Assembly: GCF_008086115.1 (NCBI RefSeq)
Contig: NZ_VSIY01000014.1
Span: 1 to 64,000, forward strand
Direction of reading: 5' to 3'
DNA from: Maritimibacter fusiformis
GTDB taxonomy: Bacteria; Pseudomonadota; Alphaproteobacteria; Rhodobacterales; Rhodobacteraceae
DNA: 64,000 bases
Shown here piece by piece: positions 52,225 through 61,650 of this stretch (positions within the stretch are counted from its first letter, which is position 1; every line of letters begins with the position of its first letter). The notes under the pieces were generated by a model. The model was not told the DNA's origin. It did not search any database and saw only the letters and a program-made list of their open reading frames with translations. The position numbers were made by a program, and so were the translations under genes.

Positions 52225-54041
52225 GCGAGGTCTCCGTCGATCTTGCGGGCATAGCCGCGCGGGGTGTAGAAGCGCGGCCCGTCGCCAAGCTGGGCCAGCC
52301 GCGAATTGGACGAGCCGACCAGAACGACCGTGAGCATGTCGACCTCGTCCACCTCAAGCTCCGACAGCATACGGTAGCGTAGGGTTTCCTCGGGGCGACC
52401 GAGGCTTGAGGCCAGCAACACCGGGGTTCCCGGCGGGCGATGGGCCAGAAGGATGTCGCGCGCCTCGGCCAGCAGGGTGCGGCGGCGACGCGACACGGGG
52501 TTGTAGAAGGCGATCACGAAATCCCCCTCGGCGGCGGCGTGCAGGCGGCGGATGATATCGTCGCGCGGGGTCAGAAGGTCGGACAGCGAGATGGCGCAGA
52601 AGTCGTGCCCCAGCGGCGCACCGGCGCGGGCGGCGGCGGCTTGCAGGGCCGAGACGCCGGGGGCCGAGACCACCTCGACCCGGCGCGCGGCATCTGACAC
52701 ACCATGCGCATCAGGCGCGCGGTCGAGCAGTTCGTAGACCAGCGCACCCATCGCGTAAATGCCTGCGTCGCCTGACGAAATCAGCGCGACCCGGATGCCC
52801 TTGCCAGCCTGTTCAAGGGCGTAGCGGCAGCGATCTTCCTCGCCGCCCAGCGGGAAATCGGTGCGGGTCTTGCCCGCGGCGAGGGGGCCAAGCAGGTCGA
52901 TGTAGAGGCCGTAGCCCACCAGTTCATCGGCCTCGGCAATCATCCGGCTGGCCTCCGGCGTGCGCCAGGCGGATTGGCCGGGGCCGATGCCGACGATCGA
53001 AAGCCGCCCGCGCGAGCGGCCCCGTGCCTCGGTGATCGGGCCGGGGGCTTTTGCCAATGCGGCGGTGGCCATGGCGGTCTTGATCTTGGGAATCCATACG
53101 GTGGAGTCCGGTCCTGCAGCGGCAAGGGCCGCGTTCTCGGCCACGCCGTGGGTTCCGACCTCGGCAAACACCACCTCGGAGGCGGTGGTGGCGCGCGGCG
53201 TCTCGGCCTCGAGCTCGGCGGCGGTAAAGAGGCGCAGCGGCACGCCCAGATGGCGGGCGAGCGCGTGCATCGCGGGTTCATCCGCCTTGAGGTCGAGCGT
53301 GGCGATGGCAGCCAGCGCGCCGGGGGCGAGGTTGGCTTGCGAAAGCAGGTCGTCGGCCAGCCCGATCAGTTCATCCGGCGGGCAGTTGCGTGCGCAGCCG
53401 ACGCCGAGAACCGCGCGTTTCGGGTGAAAGACAAGGGTGGTGCCGGTGGGTGCGGCGGGGGCGGTGGTGCAGATGATCTCGACGGGATCGGCGCTGGCTT
53501 CGGGCAGGTCCATGAGCCATGTGGCCCGGTCGGCCTCGTCGCCGGTCACGCGCGCACCGGCGCCGGAGAGCAGCGCCGCCATCGCGGATTTGGCCGCGCC
53601 GGGGTTGGCCAGCACCCAGCCTGCGGGCGGCTCATCGAGCGCCACGCCCAGCGCCACGTCGCCCGCCGTGGTCACGGCGGCGGTGGCCCCGAGCGCCTGG
53701 GCGATGTCGGCGGCCAGCCGGTTGGCGCCGTGATGACCGCCGAGAAGCGGCACCACGACGCTGCCGTCATCGGAGACCGCGACCACCGGCGGCTCGGTGG
53801 TCTTGTCGGACAGGAGCGGCGCGACGGCGCGGATCAGGATTCCGGCGGCGCAGATCCCGATCACCGGGATACCGGCGGCGAAGAGGTCGCGGGTGTGGGC
53901 AAGGGCATCGGGAAAGAAGGCGTCGGCGCGGTCAACCCGGCCTTCGCGCCCGTGCAGGGGCGCGCCGAGGTGGGCGGCGACGCGCTGCGCCACCGGCGCG
54001 CCCGCGCGGTTGAGGCAGAGCACGACAGGGGTTACAGCCAC
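52221..54041 (-). CDS. cobJ: CbiG-CobJ fusion, precorrin-3B C17-methyltransferase
   Basis: 606 residues. About 1-310 is a CbiG/CobE-like part (GGHHGANRLA at 101-110, and LGVGCARNCP at 212-221), and from about 345 a CobJ methyltransferase (IVGIGPGQSAW, and ISSGDAGIYAMG, SLGRPEE). CobJ methylates C17 and causes ring contraction; CbiG in the anaerobic route removes the C2 fragment. Fusion of the two is known in several alphaproteobacteria. The start overlaps the cobI stop by about ten bases. Confidence 0.92.
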   Translation of the reverse strand: MAVTPVVLCLNRAGAPVAQRVAAHLGAPLHGREGRVDRADAFFPDALAHTRDLFAAGIPVIGICAAGILIRAVAPLLSDKTTEPPVVAVSDDGSVVVPLLGGHHGANRLAADIAQALGATAAVTTAGDVALGVALDEPPAGWVLANPGAAKSAMAALLSGAGARVTGDEADRATWLMDLPEASADPVEIICTTAPAAPTGTTLVFHPKRAVLGVGCARNCPPDELIGLADDLLSQANLAPGALAAIATLDLKADEPAMHALARHLGVPLRLFTAAELEAETPRATTASEVVFAEVGTHGVAENAALAAAGPDSTVWIPKIKTAMATAALAKAPGPITEARGRSRGRLSIVGIGPGQSAWRTPEASRMIAEADELVGYGLYIDLLGPLAAGKTRTDFPLGGEEDRCRYALEQAGKGIRVALISSGDAGIYAMGALVYELLDRAPDAHGVSDAARRVEVVSAPGVSALQAAAARAGAPLGHDFCAISLSDLLTPRDDIIRRLHAAAEGDFVIAFYNPVSRRRRTLLAEARDILLAHRPPGTPVLLASSLGRPEETLRYRMLSELEVDEVDMLTVVLVGSSNSRLAQLGDGPRFYTPRGYARKIDGDLA

Positions 54042-54733
54042 GGGTCGGCTCCTTTGGTGACGAGGATGAGCGAGAAATAGGGGGCGGGGTCGGGGGCCTC
54101 GGCCAGCGGCAGGATGCGTTCGGCGGCAAGCGTGGCACGCTCGACATAGCGGGCGCGGTCGGCAAGGCCGAGATCGTCCAGAAGCGCGCGCACCCGCCCG
54201 ATGTGGCGGCCGAGTTTCAGGATCGTAAAGCTGTCGGCGGCTTCCATACGCTTGCGTAGGGTGGCATCGTCAAGGGGCGCCGGGATCACCGCCGTGACCT
54301 CGTTGCGGGCGGCCAGCGGCAGGCCGGCGCGGGCGGAGGCGGCGGAGATGGAGGTGACACCGGGGATGACTTCGACATCGTAGCGGGGCGACAGGCGGGC
54401 GTGGATATACATGAACGAGCCGTAGAACAGCGGGTCACCCTCGCAGAGCATCACCACGTCGTGGCCCGCGTCCAGCGCCTCGGCAATGCGGGCGGCGCCG
54501 GTGTCATAGGCGGCCTGCGCGGGGGCGCGGGCCTGGGTCATGGGCACTTCGATGACCAGTTCGGCCACGCCTTCGGGGATCAGCCCGGCGGCGATGGCGC
54601 GGGCCAGGCTGTCGGTTCCGGGAAGTGCTGGGTAGGCAACGACCTTGGCCGCTGCGATCAGGCGGGCGGCCTTCAGCGTGATCAGGTCGGGGTCGCCGGG
54701 GCCGAGACCGACGCCGTAGAGCGTGCCGGTCAT
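54032..54733 (-). CDS. cobI: Precorrin-2 C20-methyltransferase
   Basis: 233 residues. Methylates precorrin-2 at C20. The GVGLGPGDPDLITLKA start and LCEGDPLFYGSFMYIH motif (about 93-108) are typical. The ATG overlaps the cobL stop (ATGA). Between cobL and cobJ in a single operon. Confidence 0.94.
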   Translation of the reverse strand: MTGTLYGVGLGPGDPDLITLKAARLIAAAKVVAYPALPGTDSLARAIAAGLIPEGVAELVIEVPMTQARAPAQAAYDTGAARIAEALDAGHDVVMLCEGDPLFYGSFMYIHARLSPRYDVEVIPGVTSISAASARAGLPLAARNEVTAVIPAPLDDATLRKRMEAADSFTILKLGRHIGRVRALLDDLGLADRARYVERATLAAERILPLAEAPDPAPYFSLILVTKGADPWL

Positions 54734-55929
54734 CGCTTCACCATGCTCCACTGGGTCACCGGCATCATCGGGCGCCAGCCGCTATGCGGGCCGAGTGGTG
54801 CTGCGCGGGACACGGCGATCTTGGTCAGCTCGCCGCCGTGGCGGTTGTGCAGGTCGATCAGCAGGGCCTCGCTGTCGAGGGTGACGGCGTTGGCGACCAG
54901 TCGTCCGAGCGGTTTCAGGGCGGACCATGCGGCTTCGTATGTTGCCTCGGACAGCCCGCCGCCGATGAACACGGCGTCGGGGGCGTCCAGCCCGTCGAGC
55001 GCCTCGGGCACCTTGCCGTCGATCAGCTCAAGCCGCGGCACGCCCAGCGCCAGCGCGTTTTCGGCGGCCATGGCGCGGCGGTCGGCGCGCGGTTCGATGC
55101 CGATCGCGCGGGTGTAGCGCGCGGCGCGCATCCACTCGACGGCGACCGAGCCGCAGCCGGTGCCGATGTCCCACAGAAGTGCTCCACGCATCGGCATCAG
55201 CTTGGCCACAGTCAGCGCGCGGACCTCGCGCTTGGTCATGGTGCCATCGTGCTGGAACAGCTCGTCCGCCAGCCCCGGCACGCGCGGCAGAAGGGCCGCG
55301 TCCGGGGCTGCGATGCATTCGACGGCGAGGGTGTTGAAGGGCGGCACCTCGTGGTGCCAGTTCCGCGCGGTGGCGTCGAACCGGGCCTCGTCGGTGCCGC
55401 CCATGTTGGCCATGACGGTCATCCGGCTGTCGCCAAAGCCGCGGTCGGTCAGGAACCGCGCGATCTGAGCCGGGGTTTCGGCCCCGGTGGTCAGGATCAG
55501 GAGGCGCGCGTCGGGCTGGATGAAGGCGATCATCTGCTCGACCGGGCGGCCATGCACGGTCAGGGTTTCGAGATCCGCCATCGACCAGCCCATGCGCGCG
55601 GCGGCAAGCTGGAAGGCGGAGAGTTGCGGGTGATAGGTGATCTTGCCCGCCGGAATGGCGCGCCCGATGCGCGCGCCGACCGAGAACCAGAGCGGATCGC
55701 CGGTGGCCAGCACCACCACCCGCTGACCGCGCAGGCCGGTCAGCGTGTCGAGCAGGGCATCGAACGGCGAGGGCCAGGCGATGCGGCGGGCCTCAAGCCC
55801 ATCCGTCAGCGTATGGTGACGCTCGCCGCCGAGGATCACCTCGGCGGCTTCCACCACCGCGCGCGCTGCGGGGGTGAGGCCGTCGAGACCGTCTTCGCCG
55901 ATGCCGACGATGTGCAGCCAGGGGGTCAT
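54730..55929 (-). CDS. cobL: Precorrin-6B C5,15-methyltransferase (decarboxylating)
   Basis: 399 residues, two methyltransferase halves. The N-terminal (about 1-200; GIGEDGLDGL, ATGDPLWFSVG) resembles CbiE and the C-terminal (about 215-399; DIGTGCGSVAVEW) CbiT, which also decarboxylates C12. Start at ATG 55929 overlaps the cobH stop. Longer in-frame starts lie inside cobH and can be excluded. Confidence 0.94.
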   Translation of the reverse strand: MTPWLHIVGIGEDGLDGLTPAARAVVEAAEVILGGERHHTLTDGLEARRIAWPSPFDALLDTLTGLRGQRVVVLATGDPLWFSVGARIGRAIPAGKITYHPQLSAFQLAAARMGWSMADLETLTVHGRPVEQMIAFIQPDARLLILTTGAETPAQIARFLTDRGFGDSRMTVMANMGGTDEARFDATARNWHHEVPPFNTLAVECIAAPDAALLPRVPGLADELFQHDGTMTKREVRALTVAKLMPMRGALLWDIGTGCGSVAVEWMRAARYTRAIGIEPRADRRAMAAENALALGVPRLELIDGKVPEALDGLDAPDAVFIGGGLSEATYEAAWSALKPLGRLVANAVTLDSEALLIDLHNRHGGELTKIAVSRAAPLGPHSGWRPMMPVTQWSMVKR

Positions 55930-56579
55930 GGGGCAATCTCCACAAGTCCTGCGGCCAGCGCGTTGACCGCCGCCGAGGCCATCGCCGAGCCGCCGCGCCG
56001 CCCGCGCAGGGCAACGAAATCGCAGCCGCGCGGGTTGTTTGCAAGCTCGGCCTTGGATTCGGCCGCCCCCACGAAGCCGACCGGGAAGCCGAGGATGACG
56101 GCGGGCCTCGGTCCGCCCGCGTCGATCAGTTCGAGGAGGTGAAACAGGGCGGTGGGGGCATTGCCGATGGCGACCGCGGCGCCGTCCAGGTGGTCGGCCC
56201 AAAGCTCGACCGCGGCGGCGGAGCGGGTGTTGCCGATGGCGCGGGCACGGTCCGGCACGGTGGGGTGGTTCAGGGTGACGATCACGTCGTTTTCTGCGGG
56301 AAGGTGGCGGCGGATGATCCCGGCGGCGACCATTTCGCAATCGCAGAGGATGGGCGCGCCCCGGGCCAGCGCCGCTTGCCCGGCCTCATAGGCTCCGGGC
56401 GAGAACGCCAGCCGGTCGGCCACCTCGACCATGCCGCAGGCGTGGATCAGGCGGGTGGCCAGCGCGCGCATCCCGTCGGGGAAACGGTCAAGCCGGGCCT
56501 CGCGCGCGACGGTGGCGAAACTGGCGGCATAGATCGCGCGCGGGTCGCGCTCGTAGTGCAGAGGCGGGCGGCCCGTCAT
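55926..56579 (-). CDS. cobH: Precorrin-8X methylmutase
   Basis: 217 residues. Moves the C11 methyl group to C12 to form hydrogenobyrinate. The IYAASFATV start, HACGMVEV and the catalytic-region motif GNAPTALFHLLELI are standard for CobH/CbiC. Start ATG overlaps the cbiX stop (ATGA). Confidence 0.95.
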   Translation of the reverse strand: MTGRPPLHYERDPRAIYAASFATVAREARLDRFPDGMRALATRLIHACGMVEVADRLAFSPGAYEAGQAALARGAPILCDCEMVAAGIIRRHLPAENDVIVTLNHPTVPDRARAIGNTRSAAAVELWADHLDGAAVAIGNAPTALFHLLELIDAGGPRPAVILGFPVGFVGAAESKAELANNPRGCDFVALRGRRGGSAMASAAVNALAAGLVEIAP

Positions 56580-57784
56580 CTGCGGCGCGCCGATTCCGGG
56601 CCATGCGGGTGGCTGGCGTGAGGGTATTCGGCGTGGTGGTGATGGTGGTGATGGCCGTCGCCGTGGTCGTGGTCGTGGTCGTGACCGTGGTGATGGTGGT
56701 GGTGATGCGCCATTTCGAGCCTGCATTCGCCGGTGCAGAAGGTGTCGCACAGCGCGCAATCGGCCACGTTGGAGCCGGGGGCGCTGGCGCCCTGGCCTTC
56801 GACGTGGTGGTGGTGGCTTTCCTGCACCGCGCCGACCTCGGCCTCGAAGCCCAGCACCTCGGTGCGGTATTTGCACATCACGCAGGTCGGCGGCGGCACC
56901 TCGGCAAAGGCCGGGTGGCGGGCGCGCTCGGCGGCGCTGATGTGGCGATGCTCGCCGCCGTTCAGCGACAGGATCTGCTCACGATAGGCGCAGGTGCCGC
57001 AGTTCGGCGGCGGGACCGCGCCAAGCTGTTCGGTGACGCGCTCGGCGAAGGTTTCCAGCACCTTGGGATGATCGTTGAGATAGCCCGCCTTGATGAACTG
57101 AATCTCGGGGTGGGCGGCGGCGACCTTGTCGGTGAAGCCATAGATGCGGTCGATCAGGATGCCGGTGAACAGGAAATAGGGGAACACCACGATGCGCTTG
57201 TAGCCAAGGCGCGCGGCGTGGGTCAGGCAGGGTTCGACCAGCGGGAAGGTGACGCCGGAATAGCCGACCTCGAGCCAGCCGAAGCCCATGCCCTCCTGCA
57301 ACAGGCGCGCGACCTTGGCGACGTTGCCGTTGGCGTCGGGGTCCGATGCACCGCGCCCGATCACGACAAGGCAGGTTTCCTCCAGCGGGACCGGGCCGTG
57401 GGCGGCATCGGCCCGCGCCACGGCTTCGCGCACCCGGTCGCCGGCGGCGGCGATCATCTTGGGGTCCAGCCCAAGCTCACGGCCATAGCTGACCTCGATG
57501 CCGTGCTCGGCGCTATAGGCGTTCAGCACGGTGGGAATGTCGTTCTTGGTGTGCATCGCGGCAAACAGCATGCCCGGCACCGCCACGATCCTGTCGACGC
57601 CCGAAGTGCGCAGGTTGTCGAGGCCTGCGCGGATCACCGGGTTGGCGAACTCGAGATAGCCGTAGTCGGTCAGCCAGTGGTCGGGCAGGAAGGCAGGCAG
57701 TTTCTCGGCCAGCACCTTGAATTCGTCCACCGCCGCCTGGCTGCGCGAGCCGTGGCCGCAGATCATCACACCGATTTTTTCCAT
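56576..57784 (-). CDS. cbiX: Sirohydrochlorin cobaltochelatase CbiX, His-rich tail
   Basis: 402 residues. Two CbiX-type chelatase halves (about 1-120 and 130-250; CGHGSRSQ at 9-16) followed by a cysteine-rich region with CGTC, CVMC and CALCDTFCTGEC pairs, as in CbiX that bind a redox cluster, and a C-terminal tail with 21 His (two runs of seven His plus GHDHDHDH). The tail is likely to bind or buffer Co2+. Inserts cobalt into sirohydrochlorin early in the pathway. Start ATG 57784 behind the small membrane gene, one base apart. Confidence 0.93.
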   Translation of the reverse strand: MEKIGVMICGHGSRSQAAVDEFKVLAEKLPAFLPDHWLTDYGYLEFANPVIRAGLDNLRTSGVDRIVAVPGMLFAAMHTKNDIPTVLNAYSAEHGIEVSYGRELGLDPKMIAAAGDRVREAVARADAAHGPVPLEETCLVVIGRGASDPDANGNVAKVARLLQEGMGFGWLEVGYSGVTFPLVEPCLTHAARLGYKRIVVFPYFLFTGILIDRIYGFTDKVAAAHPEIQFIKAGYLNDHPKVLETFAERVTEQLGAVPPPNCGTCAYREQILSLNGGEHRHISAAERARHPAFAEVPPPTCVMCKYRTEVLGFEAEVGAVQESHHHHVEGQGASAPGSNVADCALCDTFCTGECRLEMAHHHHHHHGHDHDHDHGDGHHHHHHHAEYPHASHPHGPESARRR

Positions 57785-57785
57785 G

Positions 57786-58007
57786 TCAGGCGTCCTGAAG
57801 TTCGTCTTCGGGGGTGGCCTCGTCGCGGTCTTCGGCCTCGTCCTTGGGGCGGCCCTTGAGCGCGCCCCAGATCGCGACGCCGATGGCCAGCCCGATGGCG
57901 ACGCCCGCGGCGATGTGGTCGTGGCCCGCGACATCCGCCAGGTGGCCGGGGTGGGCCCCGGCGGCGGCGGGGGCCAGGATCAGGGGAAGGGTTGCAAGCG
58001 GTTTCAT
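57786..58007 (-). CDS. Small membrane protein, DUF6732-like, at start of cob operon
   Basis: 73 residues with a signal-like N-terminus (MKPLATLPLILAPAAAGA), then HPGHLADVAGHDH, a transmembrane helix (about 33-50) and a charged tail. The His-containing loop, membrane anchor and position right before cbiX suggest metal sensing or cobalt supply. It resembles the small DUF6732 membrane proteins. No biochemical role is known. Confidence 0.75.
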   Translation of the reverse strand: MKPLATLPLILAPAAAGAHPGHLADVAGHDHIAAGVAIGLAIGVAIWGALKGRPKDEAEDRDEATPEDELQDA

Positions 58008-58294
58008 GGCACATCCTTTTCACGGGCCGAAACGGCCAAAGAGGCTGTGCATATCGACGATGCCGCACCTTGATCCCCGGTCTGGGTCGATCGCCGCGCG
58101 GCACACCTCTCCGGCCCCTCGGGGCATCGTCGGGGGTGGTATAGGCCGGGGGGCCGCGAGGCTCAATGACCGAAACGACGAAACCGCGCCGAAGCGCGAC
58201 GCCGGTGTTGTGCGCACCCGCACAGAACTTGCGCGCAAGGCGGGGTTTCGTGTGTTGGGGGATCGGCCTAGGTAAGGATCAAAGGAGACTGATC
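58008..58294. promoter_or_regulatory. Divergent region upstream of the cob operon and glutathione transferase gene
   Basis: 287 bp without a recognised gene. Two small hairpins are visible (ggccgtttcggcc about 58025-58040 and a gccccgaggggc type at about 58113-58126). I looked for a cobalamin riboswitch (B12 box and its helices) and did not find one on the operon strand. Promoters for both directions are expected here. Confidence 0.5.
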
Positions 58295-59269
58295 ATGGGC
58301 CAACTCGTCAACGGTCACTGGAAGACCGACAATTTCGACACCACCGCGACCGGCGGCAAGTTCGTGCGCGCCACCACCGCGTTTCGCAACTGGATCACAC
58401 CGGATGGATCGCCCGGGCCTTCGGGCGAAGGCGGCTTTGCCGCCGAGAGCGGGCGCTATCACCTCTATGTGTCCTATGCCTGTCCCTGGGCGCATCGCAC
58501 GCTGATCTTTCGGGCGCTGAAGGGGCTGGAGGATTATATCAGCGTATCGGTGGTGCATCCCGACATGCTGGACGACGGCTGGACCTTCGCCACCGATTTC
58601 CCCGGCGCGACCGGCGACGGGCTGCACGGTGCTGAGTTCTTGCGCGATGTCTACCTGCGTGCCGACCCCGGGATATCAGGGCGGGTGACGGTGCCGGTCC
58701 TGTGGGACAAGAAACGCGACACAATCGTGTCCAACGAGTCCTCCGAGATCATCCGCATGTTCAACTCGGCCTTCGACGGGATCACCGGCGACGGCCAGGA
58801 TTTCTGGCCCGAGGCGATGCGTGGCGAGATCGAGGCGGTGAACGAGCGGATTTATCACACCGTCAACAACGGTGTTTACAAGGCGGGCTTTGCCGGCGCG
58901 CAGGCGGCCTATGACGAGGCGGTCCATGCGCTGTTCGATACGCTCGACTGGGTCGAGGAGCGGTTGTCGCGGCAACGCTACCTGATGGGCGAGACGCTGA
59001 CGGAAGCCGACTGGCGGCTGTTCGTGACGCTGGCGCGGTTCGACGAGGTCTATCACGGGCATTTCAAGTGCAACCGCCGGAGGCTGATCGACTATCCCAA
59101 CCTCTGGGCCTATGCGCGCGAGCTTTACCAGTGGCCGGGCGTGGCGGCGACGGTGCGGGCGGATCACTATATCCGCCATTACCACTACAGCCACGACACG
59201 GTTAACCCGTTCCGCATCATCCCGATCGGGCCGGTGCTCGACTGGGAGGAACCGCACGGGCGGGGCTGA
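58295..59269 (+). CDS. Glutathionyl-hydroquinone reductase (Xi-class GST)
   Basis: 324 residues. Cys in the YACPWAHR motif (C63) attacks glutathione adducts of hydroquinones. The thioredoxin-like N-terminal half (about 50-165) and helical C-terminal half (about 170-310; NDGVYKAGFA-like NNGVYKAGF and YLMGETLTEADWRLF) are those of the ECM4/YqjG family. Start ATG behind AAGGAGACTG. Confidence 0.93.
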   Translation: MGQLVNGHWKTDNFDTTATGGKFVRATTAFRNWITPDGSPGPSGEGGFAAESGRYHLYVSYACPWAHRTLIFRALKGLEDYISVSVVHPDMLDDGWTFATDFPGATGDGLHGAEFLRDVYLRADPGISGRVTVPVLWDKKRDTIVSNESSEIIRMFNSAFDGITGDGQDFWPEAMRGEIEAVNERIYHTVNNGVYKAGFAGAQAAYDEAVHALFDTLDWVEERLSRQRYLMGETLTEADWRLFVTLARFDEVYHGHFKCNRRRLIDYPNLWAYARELYQWPGVAATVRADHYIRHYHYSHDTVNPFRIIPIGPVLDWEEPHGRG

Positions 59270-59310
59270 ATGCCCTTCCCAAGCGGCGGGCGCGGCCCCA
59301 TATTGAGATC

Positions 59311-59544
59311 ATGCCGATCCTGATGCTGATCATCATTGGTGCCGCCGCCGGATTCATCGCCACACGGCTGATGGATTTCCGCGTCGGCGTGCCGACCACC
59401 ATCCTGATCGGCGTGCTGGGCGCGCTGATCGGGGGGCTGGTGCTGCGGTTCCTGCTTCTGCTGACCGGGGTTGCGGCCGGGATCGTCGGCGCGATCCTCG
59501 GGGCGCTTCTGCTGATCTGGATCTGGCAGCGCTACGTCAGCTAG
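59311..59544 (+). CDS. GlsB/YeaQ/YmgE-family stress membrane protein
   Basis: 77 residues, almost entirely hydrophobic, with three helices and repeated glycines ([14 protein letters not shown] and [13 protein letters not shown]). This is the transglycosylase-associated (YeaQ/YmgE) family, which is often stress induced. Converges on rnhA with an eight-base overlap. Confidence 0.85.
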   Translation: MPILMLIIIGAAAGFIATRLMDFRVGVPTTILIGVLGALIGGLVLRFLLLLTGVAAGIVGAILGALLLIWIWQRYVS

Positions 59545-59998
59545 CCTTGACCTTGTAAGGCGCCATGCCCGCGCGGGCGAGTTCGTCGGCGCGTTCGTTC
59601 TCGGCGTGACCGGCGTGGCCCTTGATCCATTTCCAGGTGACATCGTGACGGGCCTGCGCCTCGTCCAGGCGCTGCCAAAGCTCGACGTTCTTCACGGGCT
59701 TTTTCGACGCGGTCTTCCAGCCGTTCCTTTTCCAGCCGTGAATCCAGGCGGTCACGCCGTTCTTCACATAGGCCGAATCGGTGACGATGGTGATGGACGC
59801 CGGGCGTTCGAGCGTTTCCAGCGCCATGATCGCGGCCATGAGTTCCATGCGGTTGTTGGTGGTGTCGGCCTCGCCGCCCGAAAGCTCGCGGGTCTTGATC
59901 ACCTTGCCGCCGTTTCGGGCCTCCAAAAGCACGCCCCAGCCGCCGGGGCCGGGGTTGCCGGAGCAGGCGCCGTCGGTATGGGCGACGAGATCAACCAT
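59537..59998 (-). CDS. rnhA: Ribonuclease HI
   Basis: 153 residues. Degrades RNA in RNA-DNA hybrids. The DEDD metal set is complete: D9 (HTDG), E52 (RMELMAAI), D74 (TDSAYV) and D138 (ERADELA). The start ATG overlaps the methyltransferase stop by eight bases. Last gene of a four-gene overlapping unit with ispH. Confidence 0.96.
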   Translation of the reverse strand: MVDLVAHTDGACSGNPGPGGWGVLLEARNGGKVIKTRELSGGEADTTNNRMELMAAIMALETLERPASITIVTDSAYVKNGVTAWIHGWKRNGWKTASKKPVKNVELWQRLDEAQARHDVTWKWIKGHAGHAENERADELARAGMAPYKVKAS

Positions 59999-60578
59999 TG
60001 GCCTGCACCCAGATCCAGGGCGACCGGGTGCCGTCAAGGCCGGTGCCCGCGCCGTGATGTGTCGTGGTGGGGGTGAAACCGGCCTTGGTCAGGTGGCGCA
60101 TCAACTCGTCCTCGGAATAATAGGTGTAGAACCGCCCCAGCCGGTCGCGGGCCTCGCCTGTGCCGAGTTTCATGCCGATATGCAAGCGCCCGCCGGGTTT
60201 GAGGGCGCGGTGCAGGCGGGCAAGATGGCCGGGAAACGTGGCGCGTGGGGCGTGGAGCAGCGAGAAGTTGGCCCAGATGCCGTCGTAGGTGTCGAGGGTG
60301 TCGATCTGGTCGAACGTCGCCTGTCGGGCCGGGACGCCAAGTTCACGCGCCCGGCTGACCATCGCGGGCACCGCATCGACCGCATCGACTGAAAAGCCCG
60401 CATCGAGAAACCGCCGCGCGCTGTCGCCCGGCCCGCAGCCGAGGTCGAGAACATGGCCGCCCTGGGGCAGGGCCGCGACGAAATCGGCAAACCCCGGCGC
60501 GGCGGCGCGGCCGACCAGTTCGGCATAGTCATGCGCGCGGGTCTCATAGACCAGCAGGGTTTCGTGGTCGGCGGTCAT
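59991..60578 (-). CDS. SAM-dependent methyltransferase (class I)
   Basis: 195 residues. The SAM loop [16 protein letters not shown] (about 43-58) and the ANFSLLHAP and [10 protein letters not shown] strands show a Rossmann methyltransferase. The target is unknown. Its ATG overlaps the stop of the 42-aa ORF upstream (ATGA), and it overlaps rnhA downstream. Confidence 0.88.
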   Translation of the reverse strand: MTADHETLLVYETRAHDYAELVGRAAAPGFADFVAALPQGGHVLDLGCGPGDSARRFLDAGFSVDAVDAVPAMVSRARELGVPARQATFDQIDTLDTYDGIWANFSLLHAPRATFPGHLARLHRALKPGGRLHIGMKLGTGEARDRLGRFYTYYSEDELMRHLTKAGFTPTTTHHGAGTGLDGTRSPWIWVQANG

Positions 60579-60703
60579 GTCTGTTTGCTCGACAAGAGGG
60601 CGGTGTGTTCGGCAAGCGCCGGTTGGGGCGGGTCATCGGACATTACCGTGTCGAAGTATTTCGCCGCCGGATCGTGGAACCGGATCGTGCCCGCGCCGCT
60701 CAT
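60575..60703 (-). CDS. 42-residue ORF coupled between ispH and methyltransferase
   Basis: 42 residues: [20 protein letters not shown] then [20 protein letters not shown] and QT. Its ATG overlaps the ispH stop and its stop overlaps the methyltransferase start, both as ATGA, which is strong evidence for a real gene too short for most annotation. No hydrophobic helix and no recognised motif; it may be mostly disordered. Function unknown. Confidence 0.75.
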   Translation of the reverse strand: MSGAGTIRFHDPAAKYFDTVMSDDPPQPALAEHTALLSSKQT

Positions 60704-61650
60704 GCAGGCTGCCTGAGCACGCGCGGCACCTTGAATTCGACGTTCTCGCGGGTGGTCTCGACGGTTTCGACGGTGACCGCGAACCGCTCGTGAAAGGCGG
60801 CGACGACCTCGTCGACCAGCACTTCGGGGGCCGATGCGCCCGCCGTCAGGCCGATGGCCTTCACGCCCTCAAGCGCGCGCCAGTCGATCTCGGCGGCGCG
60901 TCCGACAAGCTGGGCATAGCGGCACCCGGCGCTGCGCGCGACCTCGACCAGGCGGCGGGAGTTGGACGAGTTGGGCGCACCGATGACCAACAGCGCCTCG
61001 ACCTTGGGGGCAATCGCCTTGACCGCCGCCTGCCGGTTGGTGGTGGCATAGCAGATGTCTTCCTTGTGCGGCCCGGTGATGCCGGGAAACCGCGCGACGA
61101 GGGCGGCCACGATCCCGGCGGTGTCGTCCACGGAAAGGGTGGTCTGGGTGATATAGGCCAGCCGCTCGGGGTCACGCGGGGCGAGGGTGGCGACATCCTC
61201 GGCGGTTTCGACCAGCAGGACCTCGCCCTCGGGCAGTTGGCCCATCGTGCCGATGGTCTCGGGGTGGCCGGCATGGCCGATCATCACCATCTGCAGGCCG
61301 TTCTCATGGTGGCGCTCGGCCTCGATATGGACTTTGGACACCAAGGGACAGGTGGCATCGACATAGACCATGTTGCGCCGGTCGGCGGCCTCGGGCACGG
61401 ACTTGGCCACGCCATGCGCCGAGAAGATCACCGGCCGGTCGTCGGGCACTTCGTCCAGTTCCTCGACGAACACAGCACCCTTGGCCCGCAGCCCGTCGAC
61501 CACGTATTTGTTGTGCACGATCTCGTGGCGGACATAGATCGGCGCGCCCCATTTCTCGATCGCCATCTCGACGATGCGGATGGCGCGGTCGACCCCGGCG
61601 CAGAACCCGCGTGGGGCGGCGAGGTAGAGGGTGAGGGGCGGTTTGGGCAT
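60700..61650 (-). CDS. ispH: 4-hydroxy-3-methylbut-2-enyl diphosphate reductase
   Basis: 316 residues. Last step of the non-mevalonate isoprenoid pathway, yielding IPP and DMAPP. The [4Fe-4S] ligands C17 (RGFCAG), C101 (DATCPLV) and C200 ([10 protein letters not shown]) are present, along with conserved H46 and H79. Upstream ispE at 21.8 kb is in the same pathway. First gene of the ispH-ORF42-methyltransferase-rnhA operon. Confidence 0.97.
   Translation of the reverse strand: MPKPPLTLYLAAPRGFCAGVDRAIRIVEMAIEKWGAPIYVRHEIVHNKYVVDGLRAKGAVFVEELDEVPDDRPVIFSAHGVAKSVPEAADRRNMVYVDATCPLVSKVHIEAERHHENGLQMVMIGHAGHPETIGTMGQLPEGEVLLVETAEDVATLAPRDPERLAYITQTTLSVDDTAGIVAALVARFPGITGPHKEDICYATTNRQAAVKAIAPKVEALLVIGAPNSSNSRRLVEVARSAGCRYAQLVGRAAEIDWRALEGVKAIGLTAGASAPEVLVDEVVAAFHERFAVTVETVETTRENVEFKVPRVLRQPA

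Noticed and set aside
58008..58294. Cobalamin riboswitch upstream of the cob operon
   Set aside because: B12-box and helix motifs were not recognised on either strand.
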